From contig NZ_JAHWGP010000004.1 in the NCBI RefSeq assembly GCF_020873915.1, positions 248,001 to 312,000 of the forward strand: 64,000 nt of DNA, written 5' to 3'. The notes beneath the pieces were generated by a model that was not told the DNA's origin, made no database searches, and worked only from the letters and a program-made list of their open reading frames with translations. The stretch's first letter is position 1. Every line of letters begins with the position of its first letter. Below are positions 34,676 through 43,006 of the stretch, piece after piece. A program made the translations under genes and the position numbers. Source of the DNA: Streptomyces sp. DH5 (GTDB taxonomy: Bacteria > Actinomycetota > Actinomycetes > Streptomycetales > Streptomycetaceae).

Positions 34676-35726
34676 AGCGGGGGGAGACGACGACGTACGC
34701 CGCCGGGTCGCGGTCGGCCGCGGCGGTGAGAGCCGTGCGGACCAGGGCCGCCTGCCGGTCCGCCGCGTCCCGCAGCCCCCGGGGGGTGACGTGGACGACC
34801 GTGATGCCGAGACGCTCCAGGAGTTCGCGCTTGCGGGCGTACTCCGTCCACTGCGCGTCGTCCTCCGGGCGCCGTCCGGGGCGGGGCGCACGGGTGTCGA
34901 GCTCCACCGCCACCGCCTGCTCCGGCCAGTAGGCGTCCAGCCCGCCGAGGCGGGGGCCGCCCGGCAGGTGCAGATCGACGTTCCAGCACGGGTCCGGCAG
35001 GCCGTGGTCGCACACCATCCGGTACAGCCGCGCCTCCGCCAGCGCCCGGCCCTCGGCCAGCAGCGAGTCCACCGCGTCCACCACGTGCGGCCGGTTCAGC
35101 AGCTTCGCGCCGGTCAGCTCCCGCACCACCACCGCCGGGTCGCAGTGGCCCCCGCGCACCGCCTCCGTCAGCAGCCGGCGCACGAGGGCCGCGTCCTCGA
35201 TGCCCGCCACCGCGTCGGCCAGCGCACGCGGCACGGGTGCCACCGGCAGGCCGGTGACCTGCTCCGGGACGGGCAGGGCGGGCGTGCGGACGATCCGGGC
35301 GCAGCCCGTCGAGCGCAGCCGGCGCAGGCGCGGGACCAGGACGTCGAGGACCTCCAGGGACGGCAGCGGGGGAGCGGAGGCGAAGCCGTGCAGGGTCAGC
35401 GCGGCCAGCCCGGTGATCATCGCCTCGCCGTAGGGGGACGCGGGCGGCTCGTCCGCGCCGGGCTGGACGGGGACGCTCACGGTCCGCTCCCGGGCCGCGT
35501 ACAGCAGTACGGCGTGCAGCCGCTCCTCGCTGGTCGGCGGGCCGGCGTGGAGCAGGACGACGCCGGGGAGGAGCTGCTGCCAGGGCCCGCCGGGGCGGCA
35601 CTGCTCACCGGCCGCCGCCGCCGAGACCCCGTGGGCGCGCAGTTGTGTGTGGGTCAGCACGCGGCGTCCGGCGCCGGCGGAGAGGCGGTGCAGGGGGCGG
35701 GGGGAGAGCGGCGTGTCGTGGTTCAT
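34674..35726 (-). CDS. DUF559/AbiEi-like protein, predicted endonuclease-fold C-terminus
   Basis: 350 residues from the ATG at 35726; no strong ribosome site. The N-terminal part (VLTHTQLRAHGVSAAAAGEQ, then QQLLPGVVLLHAGP) has the winged-helix pattern found in AbiEi-type proteins that 'read' a promoter. The C-terminal part has LPDPCWNVDLHLPGGPRLG and VAVELDTRAP followed by RKRELLERLGITVVHVTP, which looks like the PD-(D/E)xK fold of DUF559 proteins (an acidic residue in a beta strand, then a late strand ending in HV/VTP). No AbiEii toxin gene is adjacent. Such proteins are common singletons in Streptomyces; the function is unknown. Confidence 0.65.
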   Translation of the reverse strand: MNHDTPLSPRPLHRLSAGAGRRVLTHTQLRAHGVSAAAAGEQCRPGGPWQQLLPGVVLLHAGPPTSEERLHAVLLYAARERTVSVPVQPGADEPPASPYGEAMITGLAALTLHGFASAPPLPSLEVLDVLVPRLRRLRSTGCARIVRTPALPVPEQVTGLPVAPVPRALADAVAGIEDAALVRRLLTEAVRGGHCDPAVVVRELTGAKLLNRPHVVDAVDSLLAEGRALAEARLYRMVCDHGLPDPCWNVDLHLPGGPRLGGLDAYWPEQAVAVELDTRAPRPGRRPEDDAQWTEYARKRELLERLGITVVHVTPRGLRDAADRQAALVRTALTAAADRDPAAYVVVSPR

Positions 35727-35907
35727 GACCCGCAATTTCCCGCGTCCGGACCGCCCCGGAACCCCTGTTACACGTCCGTCGACGAACAAGGACAAGCCCG
35801 CACGGAAGGACGCGTGTTCGGACACCGGAAACCCCTGGTCCGTTCGGGTGAGGGCCAGGGGTTACGGCTTGTTTGCCCGCGTTCGGTAACGACCGCGGAC
35901 ACCGGTG

Positions 35908-35940
35908 CGGGGCCGGCGACGGAAGGTGTCGCCGGCCCCG
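35908..35940 (-). terminator. Stem-loop terminator after the second pepN
   Basis: CGGGGCCGGCGAC (35908-35920), loop GGAAGGT, perfect complement 35928-35940, 15 bases past the minus-strand pepN stop. A second hairpin (35830-35838 with 35855-35863) follows. The rest of the gap up to 35727 holds no gene. Confidence 0.85.
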
Positions 35941-35955
35941 CCGTGGCGGTGGGCG

Positions 35956-38532
35956 TCAGCCGGCCGCGGTGTCGCAGGCCTGGCCGCGCAGGGCGCGGGC
36001 CAGGTCGTCGCGGGCCTCCAGGACCAGGCGCCGCAGGGCCGGGGCCGCGTCCTCGTGGGAGGAGAGCCAGGCGTCTGTTGCGTCCAGCGTCCCCTGCGAG
36101 TCCTGGAAGGACGGGAACAGGCCCCGGACCACGTCCATGCCGATCTGGATGGACCGCTCGCTCCACACCCGCTCGATCGCCGCGAAGTACTTCTCCGCGT
36201 ACGGCGCGAGCAGCTCCCGCTGGGACGGCTGGGCGAAGCCCGAGATCGTCGCCTCCACCAGCGCGTTGGACAGCGCGTCCGACTCCACCACCCGCGCCCA
36301 GCACTGCGCCTTGACCGCCGCCGACGGGCGGGCGGCCAGGCAGCGCACGTGGTGCCGCTTGCCGGAGGCGGTGTCGTCGCGGGCCAGCTCCTCGTCCAGC
36401 CGCTTCTCGTCCGCCACCCCGTGGGCGGCCAGCGGCTCCAGGAACGCCCAGCGCAGCTCCTGGTCCACCTCCAGACCCGGCAGGGCCACCGTGCCGTCCA
36501 GCAACGCGGTCAGCAGCTCGAAGCCGGCCGTCGCGTCCGCCGTGCGGGCGAAGAACCTCGCCCACGCCAGCTGGTGCTCGCTGCCCGCCTCGGCGGCCCG
36601 CAGCCCGGCCGACGCGCCCTCGGCGAGCCGCCGTCCGGCCTGCTCCCGCCGCTCCGGCGCGGTGTAGTGCACGGCCGCCGACTCCGCCCACGCGTGCAGC
36701 ATCTGCAGCACGCCGATGTCCGACTCGCGGCCCGCGAAGCGGAGCACCAGCTCGGTGAACTCCCGGGCCGGCAGCAGCGCGTCCCGCGTCATGTTCCACA
36801 GCGCCGACCAGCACAGCGCGCGGGCCAGCGGGTCGGTCAGCGACCCCAGGTGCTCGCGCAGCGTGGCCAGCGACGTCTCGTCGAAGCGGGTCTTGCAGTA
36901 CGTCAGGTCGTCGTCGTTGACCAGCACCAGCTCCGGCGCGTCCGCGCCCGCCAGCTCGGCCACCACGGTCCGTGCCCCGTCGACGTCCGTCTCGGCCTGG
37001 GCGTACCGCTCCAGGGTGCCCGCCTCCGTGCGCCGGTAGAGGCCCACCGCCACACGGTGCGGCCGCAGTTCGGGATGCGACTCGGCGGCCTCCTGCACGA
37101 CGGCCAGCTCGTCGACCGTGCCGTCCTCACGCAACAGCACCTGCGGGGTGAGCGAGTTGACACCGGCCGTCTGGAGCCAGGAGCGGGCCCAGGCGCCCAT
37201 GTCCCGCCCGCTGGTCTCCTCAAGGACCGACAGCAGATCACCGAGCCGCGTGTTGCCGTACGCGTGCCGTTTGAAGTAGCGGCGGGCGCCCTCCAGGAAG
37301 GCGTCCTGGCCGACGTACGCCACCAGCTGCTTGAGCACCGAGGCGCCCTTGGCGTAGGTGATGCCGTCGAAGTTGAGCTTGGCGTCCTGCAGGTCGCGGA
37401 TGTCCGCGGTGATCGGGTGCGTGGAGGGCAGCTGGTCCGCGCGGTACGCCCACGCCTTGCGGCGGTTGGCGAAGGTGATCCAGCCGTCGGTGAAGCGCGT
37501 CGCGCCGACCAGCGAGAACGCGCCCATGAAGTCGGCGAAGGACTCCTTCAGCCACAGGTCGTCCCACCACTCCATGGTGACCAGGTCGCCGAACCACATG
37601 TGCGCCATCTCGTGCAGGACGACGTTGGCCCGGCCCTCGTACGACGCCCGCGTCACCTTGCCCCGGAAGATGAACTCCTCGCGGAAGGTCACCATCCCCG
37701 GGTTCTCCATCGCGCCCAGGTTGTACTCCGGCACGAAGGCCTGGTCGTACTTCCCGAACGGGTACGGGTAGTCGAAGTGGTCGTGGAAGAAGTCCAGGCC
37801 CTGCTTGGTCACCAGGAACACGTCGTCGGCGTCGAAGTGCGGGGCGAGACCCTTGCGGCACATCGCGCCGAGCGGGATCTCCAGGCGCGTACCGTCCTCG
37901 AGGACCCGCTCGTAGGTGTCGGTCACGTAGTGGTACGGGCCCGCCACCACGCAGGTGATGTACGTCGAGATCGGCTTCGTCTCCGCGAACCGCCACACGC
38001 CGTCGGTGAGCTCACCGGCTCCGTTGCTCCACACCGTCCAGCCCTCGGGCGCCCGCACCTCGAAGCGGTAGGGGGCCTTGAGGTCGGGCTGCTCGAAGTT
38101 GGCGAAGACCCGACGGGCGTCGGCGGGCTCGTACTGGGTGTACAGGTACACCTCGCCGTCCTCGGGGTCGACGAAGCGGTGCATGCCCTCACCGGTGCGG
38201 GAGTAGGCGCACCGCGCGTCGACGACCAGTTCGTTCTCGGCGGCCAGGTCCTCCAGCAGCAGGCGCGAGCCGTCGAAGACCTGGCCGGGGTCGAGGTCCC
38301 GCCCGTTCAGCGACACGGCCGTCACGCTCGGCGCGATCAGGTCCGCGAAGCTGCTCGCACCCGGCTCGGCGCAGCGGAACCGCACGGTGGTCACGGAGCG
38401 GAAGGTACGTGGGCCCTCGCCGCCGCTGTCGCCGACCGCCGACCGCAGGTCGAGGGACACCTCGTACCCGTCGACGGACAGCAGTGCTGCCCGCTCCCGG
38501 GCCTCGTCACGGGTCAGGTTCTCACCGGGCAC
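35956..38532 (-). CDS. pepN: Aminopeptidase N (M1 family), second copy
   Basis: 858 residues from the GTG at 38532, chosen because AGGAG sits 7 bases upstream and the N-terminus VPGENLTRDEA then aligns with the other copy (PGTNLTREEA). GAMEN is at residues 273-277, the zinc motif HEMAH at 307-311 and Glu330 in DDLWLKES. The domain layout is as in the first copy, with clear but moderate sequence divergence through the C-terminal helical domain, so this is an old paralogue and not a recent duplication. Cytoplasmic, no signal peptide. It may have different residue preference or expression timing. Confidence 0.95.
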   Translation of the reverse strand: MPGENLTRDEARERAALLSVDGYEVSLDLRSAVGDSGGEGPRTFRSVTTVRFRCAEPGASSFADLIAPSVTAVSLNGRDLDPGQVFDGSRLLLEDLAAENELVVDARCAYSRTGEGMHRFVDPEDGEVYLYTQYEPADARRVFANFEQPDLKAPYRFEVRAPEGWTVWSNGAGELTDGVWRFAETKPISTYITCVVAGPYHYVTDTYERVLEDGTRLEIPLGAMCRKGLAPHFDADDVFLVTKQGLDFFHDHFDYPYPFGKYDQAFVPEYNLGAMENPGMVTFREEFIFRGKVTRASYEGRANVVLHEMAHMWFGDLVTMEWWDDLWLKESFADFMGAFSLVGATRFTDGWITFANRRKAWAYRADQLPSTHPITADIRDLQDAKLNFDGITYAKGASVLKQLVAYVGQDAFLEGARRYFKRHAYGNTRLGDLLSVLEETSGRDMGAWARSWLQTAGVNSLTPQVLLREDGTVDELAVVQEAAESHPELRPHRVAVGLYRRTEAGTLERYAQAETDVDGARTVVAELAGADAPELVLVNDDDLTYCKTRFDETSLATLREHLGSLTDPLARALCWSALWNMTRDALLPAREFTELVLRFAGRESDIGVLQMLHAWAESAAVHYTAPERREQAGRRLAEGASAGLRAAEAGSEHQLAWARFFARTADATAGFELLTALLDGTVALPGLEVDQELRWAFLEPLAAHGVADEKRLDEELARDDTASGKRHHVRCLAARPSAAVKAQCWARVVESDALSNALVEATISGFAQPSQRELLAPYAEKYFAAIERVWSERSIQIGMDVVRGLFPSFQDSQGTLDATDAWLSSHEDAAPALRRLVLEARDDLARALRGQACDTAAG

Positions 38533-38669
38533 GGGCGGACTCCTCATGCGTCGTCGACAGGGGTGAACAGCACCGATCCTGCCATGCGCTCCTGACGCGG
38601 GGCAGCCGGGAATGGCCGGGACGGGACGCGGCGTTGTCACCCGGAGATGCTGCCTTCACGAGGAGTGAC

Positions 38670-39317
38670 ATGTCGGAGAACTCTCCCGCCACGCCCGTCG
38701 ACTTCTGGTTCGACCCGCTGTGCCCCTGGGCCTGGATGACCTCCCGCTGGATGTGTGAGGTGGAGAAGGTCCGCGACGTCGAGGTCCGCTGGCACCTGAT
38801 GAGCCTCGCGGTCCTCAACGAGGACCGGCTCGACGAGCTCCCCGACGAGTACCGCGAGCTGCTGGAGACCAAGGCCTGGGGCCCGGTCCGGGTCGTCGTC
38901 GCGGCGCAGGAGGAGCACGGCGCCCAGGTGCTCGGCGACCTGTACACCGCGCTGGGCACCCGCATCCACAACAGGGACGAGGGCCCGGGCAGGGAGACGG
39001 TCGCCGCCGCCCTGAAGGACGTCGGTCTGCCCGAGACCCTCATGGAGCACTGGGACTCCACTCCCTACGAGCCGCAGCTGCGGGCCTCCCACAAGGAGGG
39101 CATCGACAAGGTCGGCCAGGACGTCGGCACGCCCGTGATCGCGGTCCCCGGCGCCGACGGCGAGCAGATCGCCTTCTTCGGCCCGGTCGTCACCCCCGCA
39201 CCCAAGGGCGAGGAGGCCGCCCGGCTGTGGGACGGCACCCTCGCGGTCGCCTCGGTCCCCGGCTTCTACGAGATCAAGCGCAGCCGTACGAAGGGTCCCG
39301 ACTTCAGCAACCTGTGA
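38670..39317 (+). CDS. DsbA-fold oxidoreductase, mycothiol-dependent nitroreductase (Rv2466c) type
   Basis: 215 residues from the ATG at 38670 with AGGAG upstream. Thioredoxin/DsbA-like fold with the active site DFWFDPLCPWAWMTSRWM: Cys18 is followed by Pro-Trp-Ala, so the second Cys of a CxxC pair is missing. The cis-Pro loop is GTPVIAVPG near residue 160. This family, typified by mycobacterial Rv2466c (which has CPWC), works in the cytoplasm with mycothiol. With a single Cys this member is likely to act through a mixed disulfide with mycothiol and not by dithiol exchange. Exact substrate unknown. Confidence 0.87.
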   Translation: MSENSPATPVDFWFDPLCPWAWMTSRWMCEVEKVRDVEVRWHLMSLAVLNEDRLDELPDEYRELLETKAWGPVRVVVAAQEEHGAQVLGDLYTALGTRIHNRDEGPGRETVAAALKDVGLPETLMEHWDSTPYEPQLRASHKEGIDKVGQDVGTPVIAVPGADGEQIAFFGPVVTPAPKGEEAARLWDGTLAVASVPGFYEIKRSRTKGPDFSNL

Positions 39318-39320
39318 CGC

Positions 39321-39563
39321 TCACTCCGGCGGCAGCAGCTTGACGGGCTCGGGGAACGGGTTCGTCCGCCCCCACCGGCGCAGGGTCCGGCAGCGCCGGC
39401 CGGACTCGGCGTCCACCACGTTCTCGCAGAGCCAGAGGTCGTACACGGCCCGCAGGCCCAACTGCTTCTTGGCCCGGACCTGTTCCTGCGGGGTCATCAG
39501 CCGGTGCCGGTGCGGGCCGCCGCAGGTCGAGCAGAGCAGCGTCTTTGTCCTGGTTGTCGCCAC
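39321..39563 (-). CDS. Small zinc-ribbon-like protein
   Basis: 80 residues from the GTG at 39563; no clear ribosome site, so the start is uncertain. It opens VATTRTKTLLCSTCGGPHRH, with a CxxC pair, and has further Cys in LWLCENVVDAESGRRCRTL, giving four Cys that could bind one zinc. It ends RTNPFPEPVKLLPPE. Convergent with the DsbA-fold gene, 3 bases apart. Conserved hypothetical in my reading; it may bind nucleic acid or protein. Confidence 0.65.
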   Translation of the reverse strand: MATTRTKTLLCSTCGGPHRHRLMTPQEQVRAKKQLGLRAVYDLWLCENVVDAESGRRCRTLRRWGRTNPFPEPVKLLPPE

Positions 39564-39594
39564 TGCACAACGATGACCCGGATCGCGACATACC

Positions 39595-39631
39595 GGAAGC
39601 CCCCGCGAGTCATGTCCTCGCGGGGGCTTCC
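39595..39631 (-). terminator. Perfect hairpin upstream of the zinc-ribbon gene
   Basis: GGAAGCCCCCGCGA (39595-39608) pairs with 39618-39631 around GTCATGTCC. It lies downstream of the minus-strand amino-acid permease and 32 bases upstream of the zinc-ribbon start, so it either stops permease read-through or forms an attenuator in the zinc-ribbon leader. Upstream, 39687-39703 holds the unusual TTGCAA AGGGC TTGCAA. Confidence 0.7.
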
Positions 39632-39753
39632 CTCTTTCCGCCTGCCGGGTGAACGGTGAGAAGGCGACCACGAGGCAGGACGCTTATTGCAAAGGGCTTG
39701 CAACTGCACGTTAACAGCGGAAGGTGTCGTGTGAACGCCCCCGGGCAGACGAA

Positions 39754-39783
39754 ACGGCCCCCGTGTGTCCGTGCGGGGGCCGT
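39754..39783 (-). terminator. Stem-loop terminator of the amino-acid permease
   Basis: ACGGCCCCCG (39754-39763) pairs with CGGGGGCCGT (39774-39783), loop of 10 bases, 15 bases past the permease stop. Confidence 0.8.
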
Positions 39784-39797
39784 CGGCGCGGGGTGGG

Positions 39798-41189
39798 TCA
39801 GCCCCGGGCCCGCGCCCGCGCTCGTGCCCGCTGCCAGGCGTATCCCGCCGCCGCCAGGGCCAGCGTCATCCCGCCCGTCGAGTACAACTGCACACGGGTG
39901 GCCGGCTCCCGGGCCATGAGTACGAAGACCGCCCCCATGCCGGCCAGCGCCACCCAGGTCAGCCACGGGAAGGCCCACATCCGCACCGTCAGCTTCCCGG
40001 GCGCCTCGCGCTCGAGCCGGCGGCGCAGCCGGAGCTGGGAGACGGCGATGAAGATCCAGACGACCAGGATCACCGCGCCGATCATGTTCAGCAGCCAGGT
40101 GAAGACGTCGTCGGGCCGCCAGTAGCTCAGCAGCACGCACAGGAAGCCGAAGACGGAGGAGGCCAGTACGGCGATCCGCGGCACCCCGCCCGACACCCGG
40201 CCCATGGCCGCGGGACCGTGCCCGCGCCGCACCAGCGAGTAGCCGATGCGCGAGGCGCCGTAGATGTTGGCGTTCATCGCGGACAGCAGCGCCACCAGCA
40301 CGACCACGTTCATCAGCTGGCCGGCGCCCGGGATGCCCAGACGGTCCAGGGCGGCGACGTACGGGCCGTCCTCGACGACCGCGGGGTCGTCCCACGGGAC
40401 CAGGGTGACGACGACCGCCATCGAGCCGATGTAGAACAGCGCGATCCGCCACATCGCGGTGCGGACCGCGCTCGCCACGCCCTTCACCGGGTTCTCCGAC
40501 TCGGCCGCCGCGATGGTCACCGTCTCCAGGCCGCCGTACGCGAAGAGGGAGGCGAGCAGCCCGATCACCAGGCCCTCGCCGCCGTGGGGGAGGAAGTCGG
40601 TGAGGTTCGAGGCGCCCGGGGAGTCGGCGCCCGGCAGCGCACCGGCGACGGCCAGCACGCCGAGGCCGAGGAACAGGGCGATCGCGCCGACCTTCAGGGC
40701 GGCGAACCAGAACTCGAACTCGCCGAAGTTCTTCACCGCGGCGAGGTTCGTCCCGCAGAAGACCACCATGAACAGCGCCACCCACGCCCACTCGGGCGTG
40801 CCCGGCAGCCAGCCGGTGACGATCTTCGCGGCGCCGATGCCCTCCAGCCCCACGGCCGTGCACAGCAGCACCCAGAACGCCCAGCCGGCGGTGAATCCCG
40901 CCCACGGGCCGAAGGCCCGCTCGGCGTGCGCCGAGAACGAACCCGAGGACGGGTACGCGGCGGACATCTCGCCCAGCATCCGCATCACCAGCATCACCAG
41001 GAGGCCGGAGAGGGTGTAGGCGAGGACGATGGAGGGCCCGGCGGCGGCGATACCCGCCCCGGAGCCGACGAACAGGCCGGCGCCGATCACCCCGCCGAGG
41101 GCGATCATCGACAGGTGACGCTGTTTCAGGCCGTGCGAGAGGGAGGCGCCGTCCGGCTTCGGGGGCGTCTCGACGGTGGTGCTGGGCAT
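39798..41189 (-). CDS. Amino-acid permease (APC superfamily, AAT type)
   Basis: 463 residues from the ATG at 41189; ribosome site weak. Twelve hydrophobic helices with the APC start motif HLSMIALGGVIGAGLFVGSG, which forms the unwound substrate site in TM1, and AYPSSGSFSAHAERAFGPWA between TM2 and TM3, as in proline-specific, gamma-aminobutyrate and aromatic permeases of the AAT group. Later blocks include FAYGGLETVTIAAAESENP and LSAMNANIYGASRIGYSL. The C-terminus is an Arg/Ala tail. It imports an amino acid by proton symport; the substrate cannot be read from sequence. It has its own terminator and is probably monocistronic. Confidence 0.9.
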   Translation of the reverse strand: MPSTTVETPPKPDGASLSHGLKQRHLSMIALGGVIGAGLFVGSGAGIAAAGPSIVLAYTLSGLLVMLVMRMLGEMSAAYPSSGSFSAHAERAFGPWAGFTAGWAFWVLLCTAVGLEGIGAAKIVTGWLPGTPEWAWVALFMVVFCGTNLAAVKNFGEFEFWFAALKVGAIALFLGLGVLAVAGALPGADSPGASNLTDFLPHGGEGLVIGLLASLFAYGGLETVTIAAAESENPVKGVASAVRTAMWRIALFYIGSMAVVVTLVPWDDPAVVEDGPYVAALDRLGIPGAGQLMNVVVLVALLSAMNANIYGASRIGYSLVRRGHGPAAMGRVSGGVPRIAVLASSVFGFLCVLLSYWRPDDVFTWLLNMIGAVILVVWIFIAVSQLRLRRRLEREAPGKLTVRMWAFPWLTWVALAGMGAVFVLMAREPATRVQLYSTGGMTLALAAAGYAWQRARARARARG

Positions 41190-41626
41190 GGGCGCGGTTC
41201 GTCCAATGCGGGAGATGACACGACGCCGCCCAGTCTGGGCGGCCTCCACACGGCCACGAGGAGGTCGCCCAGCATGTGGACGACGGTCATCCGGAGGGTG
41301 ACGCTCCGGTCACCTGGGGGTCCGGGTCGCGGTGCCGGTCGGCGTCCGGGACACGGCCGCGGTGCCGGTCGGCGTGCGGGACACACTCACGGTGCCGGTC
41401 GCCGCCTTTGGCGGTTCCCTACAGCAGCCGTCGTCCGGCCGCGTGTCGGCGACACCACCTCACCTCAGTGACCGGCGTCACCTCCCGCCTCTGGCGGCCG
41501 CCGTTCTTTGTCCGGAGCCCACCAAGTCCGTGTTCGCGCCTTTGTCGAGCGCTGACGGTGATCGCCGTGGGGGAGCGGGTATAGCGTCGCGGTGTCCCCA
41601 ACCGCCCTCACCCTCGCGGAGACCCC
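41190..41626. other. Divergent spacer, permease / bioY, with 30-bp tandem repeat
   Basis: 437 bases without a believable gene. GGTGCCGGTCGGCGT(C/G)CGGG-type units start at 41331 and 41361, with a third partial unit at 41391: period 30, one mismatch in the first 24 positions. Promoters for the permease (left) and bioY (right, probably near 41550-41600) must lie here. I see no BirA-type operator. Confidence 0.55.
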
Positions 41627-42211
41627 ATGAGCACCGCTTCCGTCACGTCCGCCCGATCCGGACTGGTCCTCGCCGACCTGGTGCCGGCCTCCCGCGTCCG
41701 GGACGCCGCGCTCGTGCTCGGCGGTGCCGCGTTGACCGGCCTGGCCGCCCAGATCGCGGTGCCCGTCCCCGGCTCCCCGGTGCCGGTGACCGGTCAGACC
41801 TTCGCCGCGCTGCTCGTCGGCACCACCCTCGGCGCCCGTCGGGGATTCGCCGCCCTCGCGGTGTACGCGCTGGTGGGCATGGCGGGTGTGCCGTGGTTCG
41901 CGGAGGGCAAGTCCGGGATGGCGATGCCGTCCTTCGGCTACGTCCTCGGCATGCTGCTCGCCGCCGTCGTGGTGGGCGCGCTCGCCCGGCGCGGCGCGGA
42001 CCGCTCCGCCTGGCGGACGGCGGGCACCATGGTGCTCGGCTCCGCGATCATCTACGCCGTCGGCGTGCCCTACCTGGCCCTTGCCACCGGTATGTCCGCC
42101 TCCGCCGCGATCGCGGCCGGCCTCACCCCGTTCCTCGTCGGCGACGCCCTGAAGGCGGCGCTGGCCATGGGCGTGCTCCCCACGGCCTGGAAGCTCCTCG
42201 ACAAGCGGTAG
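41627..42211 (+). CDS. bioY: Biotin transporter BioY (ECF-type S component)
   Basis: 194 residues from the ATG at 41627 (GGAGA upstream). Six hydrophobic helices. The BioY signature is seen as VPVPGSPVPVTGQTFAALLV followed by GTTLGARRGFAALAVYALVG, then VPWFAEGKSGMAMPSFGYVL, where biotin binds. Near the C-terminus PFLVGDALKAALAMGVLPTA is also typical. BioY captures biotin at the membrane, alone or with an energising EcfA/EcfT module. No bioM/bioN genes are adjacent. A strong terminator follows, so the gene stands alone. Confidence 0.95.
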   Translation: MSTASVTSARSGLVLADLVPASRVRDAALVLGGAALTGLAAQIAVPVPGSPVPVTGQTFAALLVGTTLGARRGFAALAVYALVGMAGVPWFAEGKSGMAMPSFGYVLGMLLAAVVVGALARRGADRSAWRTAGTMVLGSAIIYAVGVPYLALATGMSASAAIAAGLTPFLVGDALKAALAMGVLPTAWKLLDKR

Positions 42212-42225
42212 GCGCGCGGCTCGCA

Positions 42226-42269
42226 GCGAAGAGGCTCGCCGGTCCGCGGGGACCGGCGAGCCTCTTCGC
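42226..42269 (+). terminator. 20-bp stem-loop terminator after bioY
   Basis: 42226-42245 pairs perfectly with 42250-42269 around the tetraloop GCGG. It starts 14 bases past the bioY stop. No U-tract. Confidence 0.9.
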
Positions 42270-42483
42270 GTGGCGCGGCTTGACGGTGCCGCGAGCGTGA
42301 CGGGAAGCCCCGGTCAGCCGGCTCGGTACGACCGGCTTCTCCGGCGCTCCGTCTCCTCTGCTTGAACCACTCCTCGAGGTTGTGCGCATTCCCGCACGCT
42401 TCTCACGCGCTCCGCTCCCGTGCCGCCGCTCCCCGCCGCCACCCCGCGCCGCCGTCCGCGGACGGCCGTGTCACACTCGACGC

Positions 42484-42969
42484 ATGCGCGTGTATCTCGG
42501 CTCCGACCATGCGGGCTACGAACTCAAGAACCACCTCGTCGAGTGGCTGAAGGAAGCGGGCCATGAGCCCGTCGACTGCGGTCCGCACCTCTACGACGCC
42601 CAGGACGACTACCCGCCCTTCTGCCTCCGCGCGGCCGAGCGGACCGCCGCGGACGAGGGCGCCCTCGGCATCGTGATCGGCGGCTCCGGCAACGGCGAGC
42701 AGATCGCCGCGAACAAGGTCGACGGCGTACGGGCGGCCCTGGCGTGGAGCGAGGAGACGGCGGCCCTGGGGCGCCAGCACAACAACGCCAACGTGGTCGC
42801 GGTCGGCGCGCGCATGCACGGCCAGGACGAGGCGACGAAGTTCGTCGAGATCTTCCTGAGCACCCCGTTCTCGGGCGACGAGCGCCACATCCGCCGGATC
42901 GACATGCTCTCCGCCTACGAGACCACGGGCGACCTCCCCCCGATCCCGGCCCACCACCCCCAGCAGTAG
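42484..42969 (+). CDS. rpiB: Ribose-5-phosphate isomerase B
   Basis: 161 residues from the ATG at 42484. There is no ribosome site, and the 5' region (CACACT about 10 bases upstream) would allow a leaderless or near-leaderless message. RpiB interconverts ribulose-5-phosphate and ribose-5-phosphate in the pentose phosphate pathway. Family marks are RVYLGSDHAGYELKNHLVEW with the substrate-binding Asp-His, the anion hole GIVIGGSGNGEQIAANK, and NNANVVAVGARMHG. The actinobacterial form has the Glu general base in place of Cys, in the EQIAANK segment. Followed 37 bases later by a DNA glycosylase gene. Confidence 0.94.
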   Translation: MRVYLGSDHAGYELKNHLVEWLKEAGHEPVDCGPHLYDAQDDYPPFCLRAAERTAADEGALGIVIGGSGNGEQIAANKVDGVRAALAWSEETAALGRQHNNANVVAVGARMHGQDEATKFVEIFLSTPFSGDERHIRRIDMLSAYETTGDLPPIPAHHPQQ

Positions 42970-43006
42970 ACGGCGGGACGAGGAAGAGCGAGCGAGGGGG
43001 TGACCC

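Noticed and set aside
34674-35726. Complete AbiE-type toxin-antitoxin system
   Set aside because: Only an AbiEi-like/DUF559 protein is present; no nucleotidyltransferase toxin gene is adjacent.
41331-41404. CRISPR array
   Set aside because: Units are contiguous with no unique spacers and there are no cas genes. The same applies to the repeats at 4.2 and 59.7 kb.
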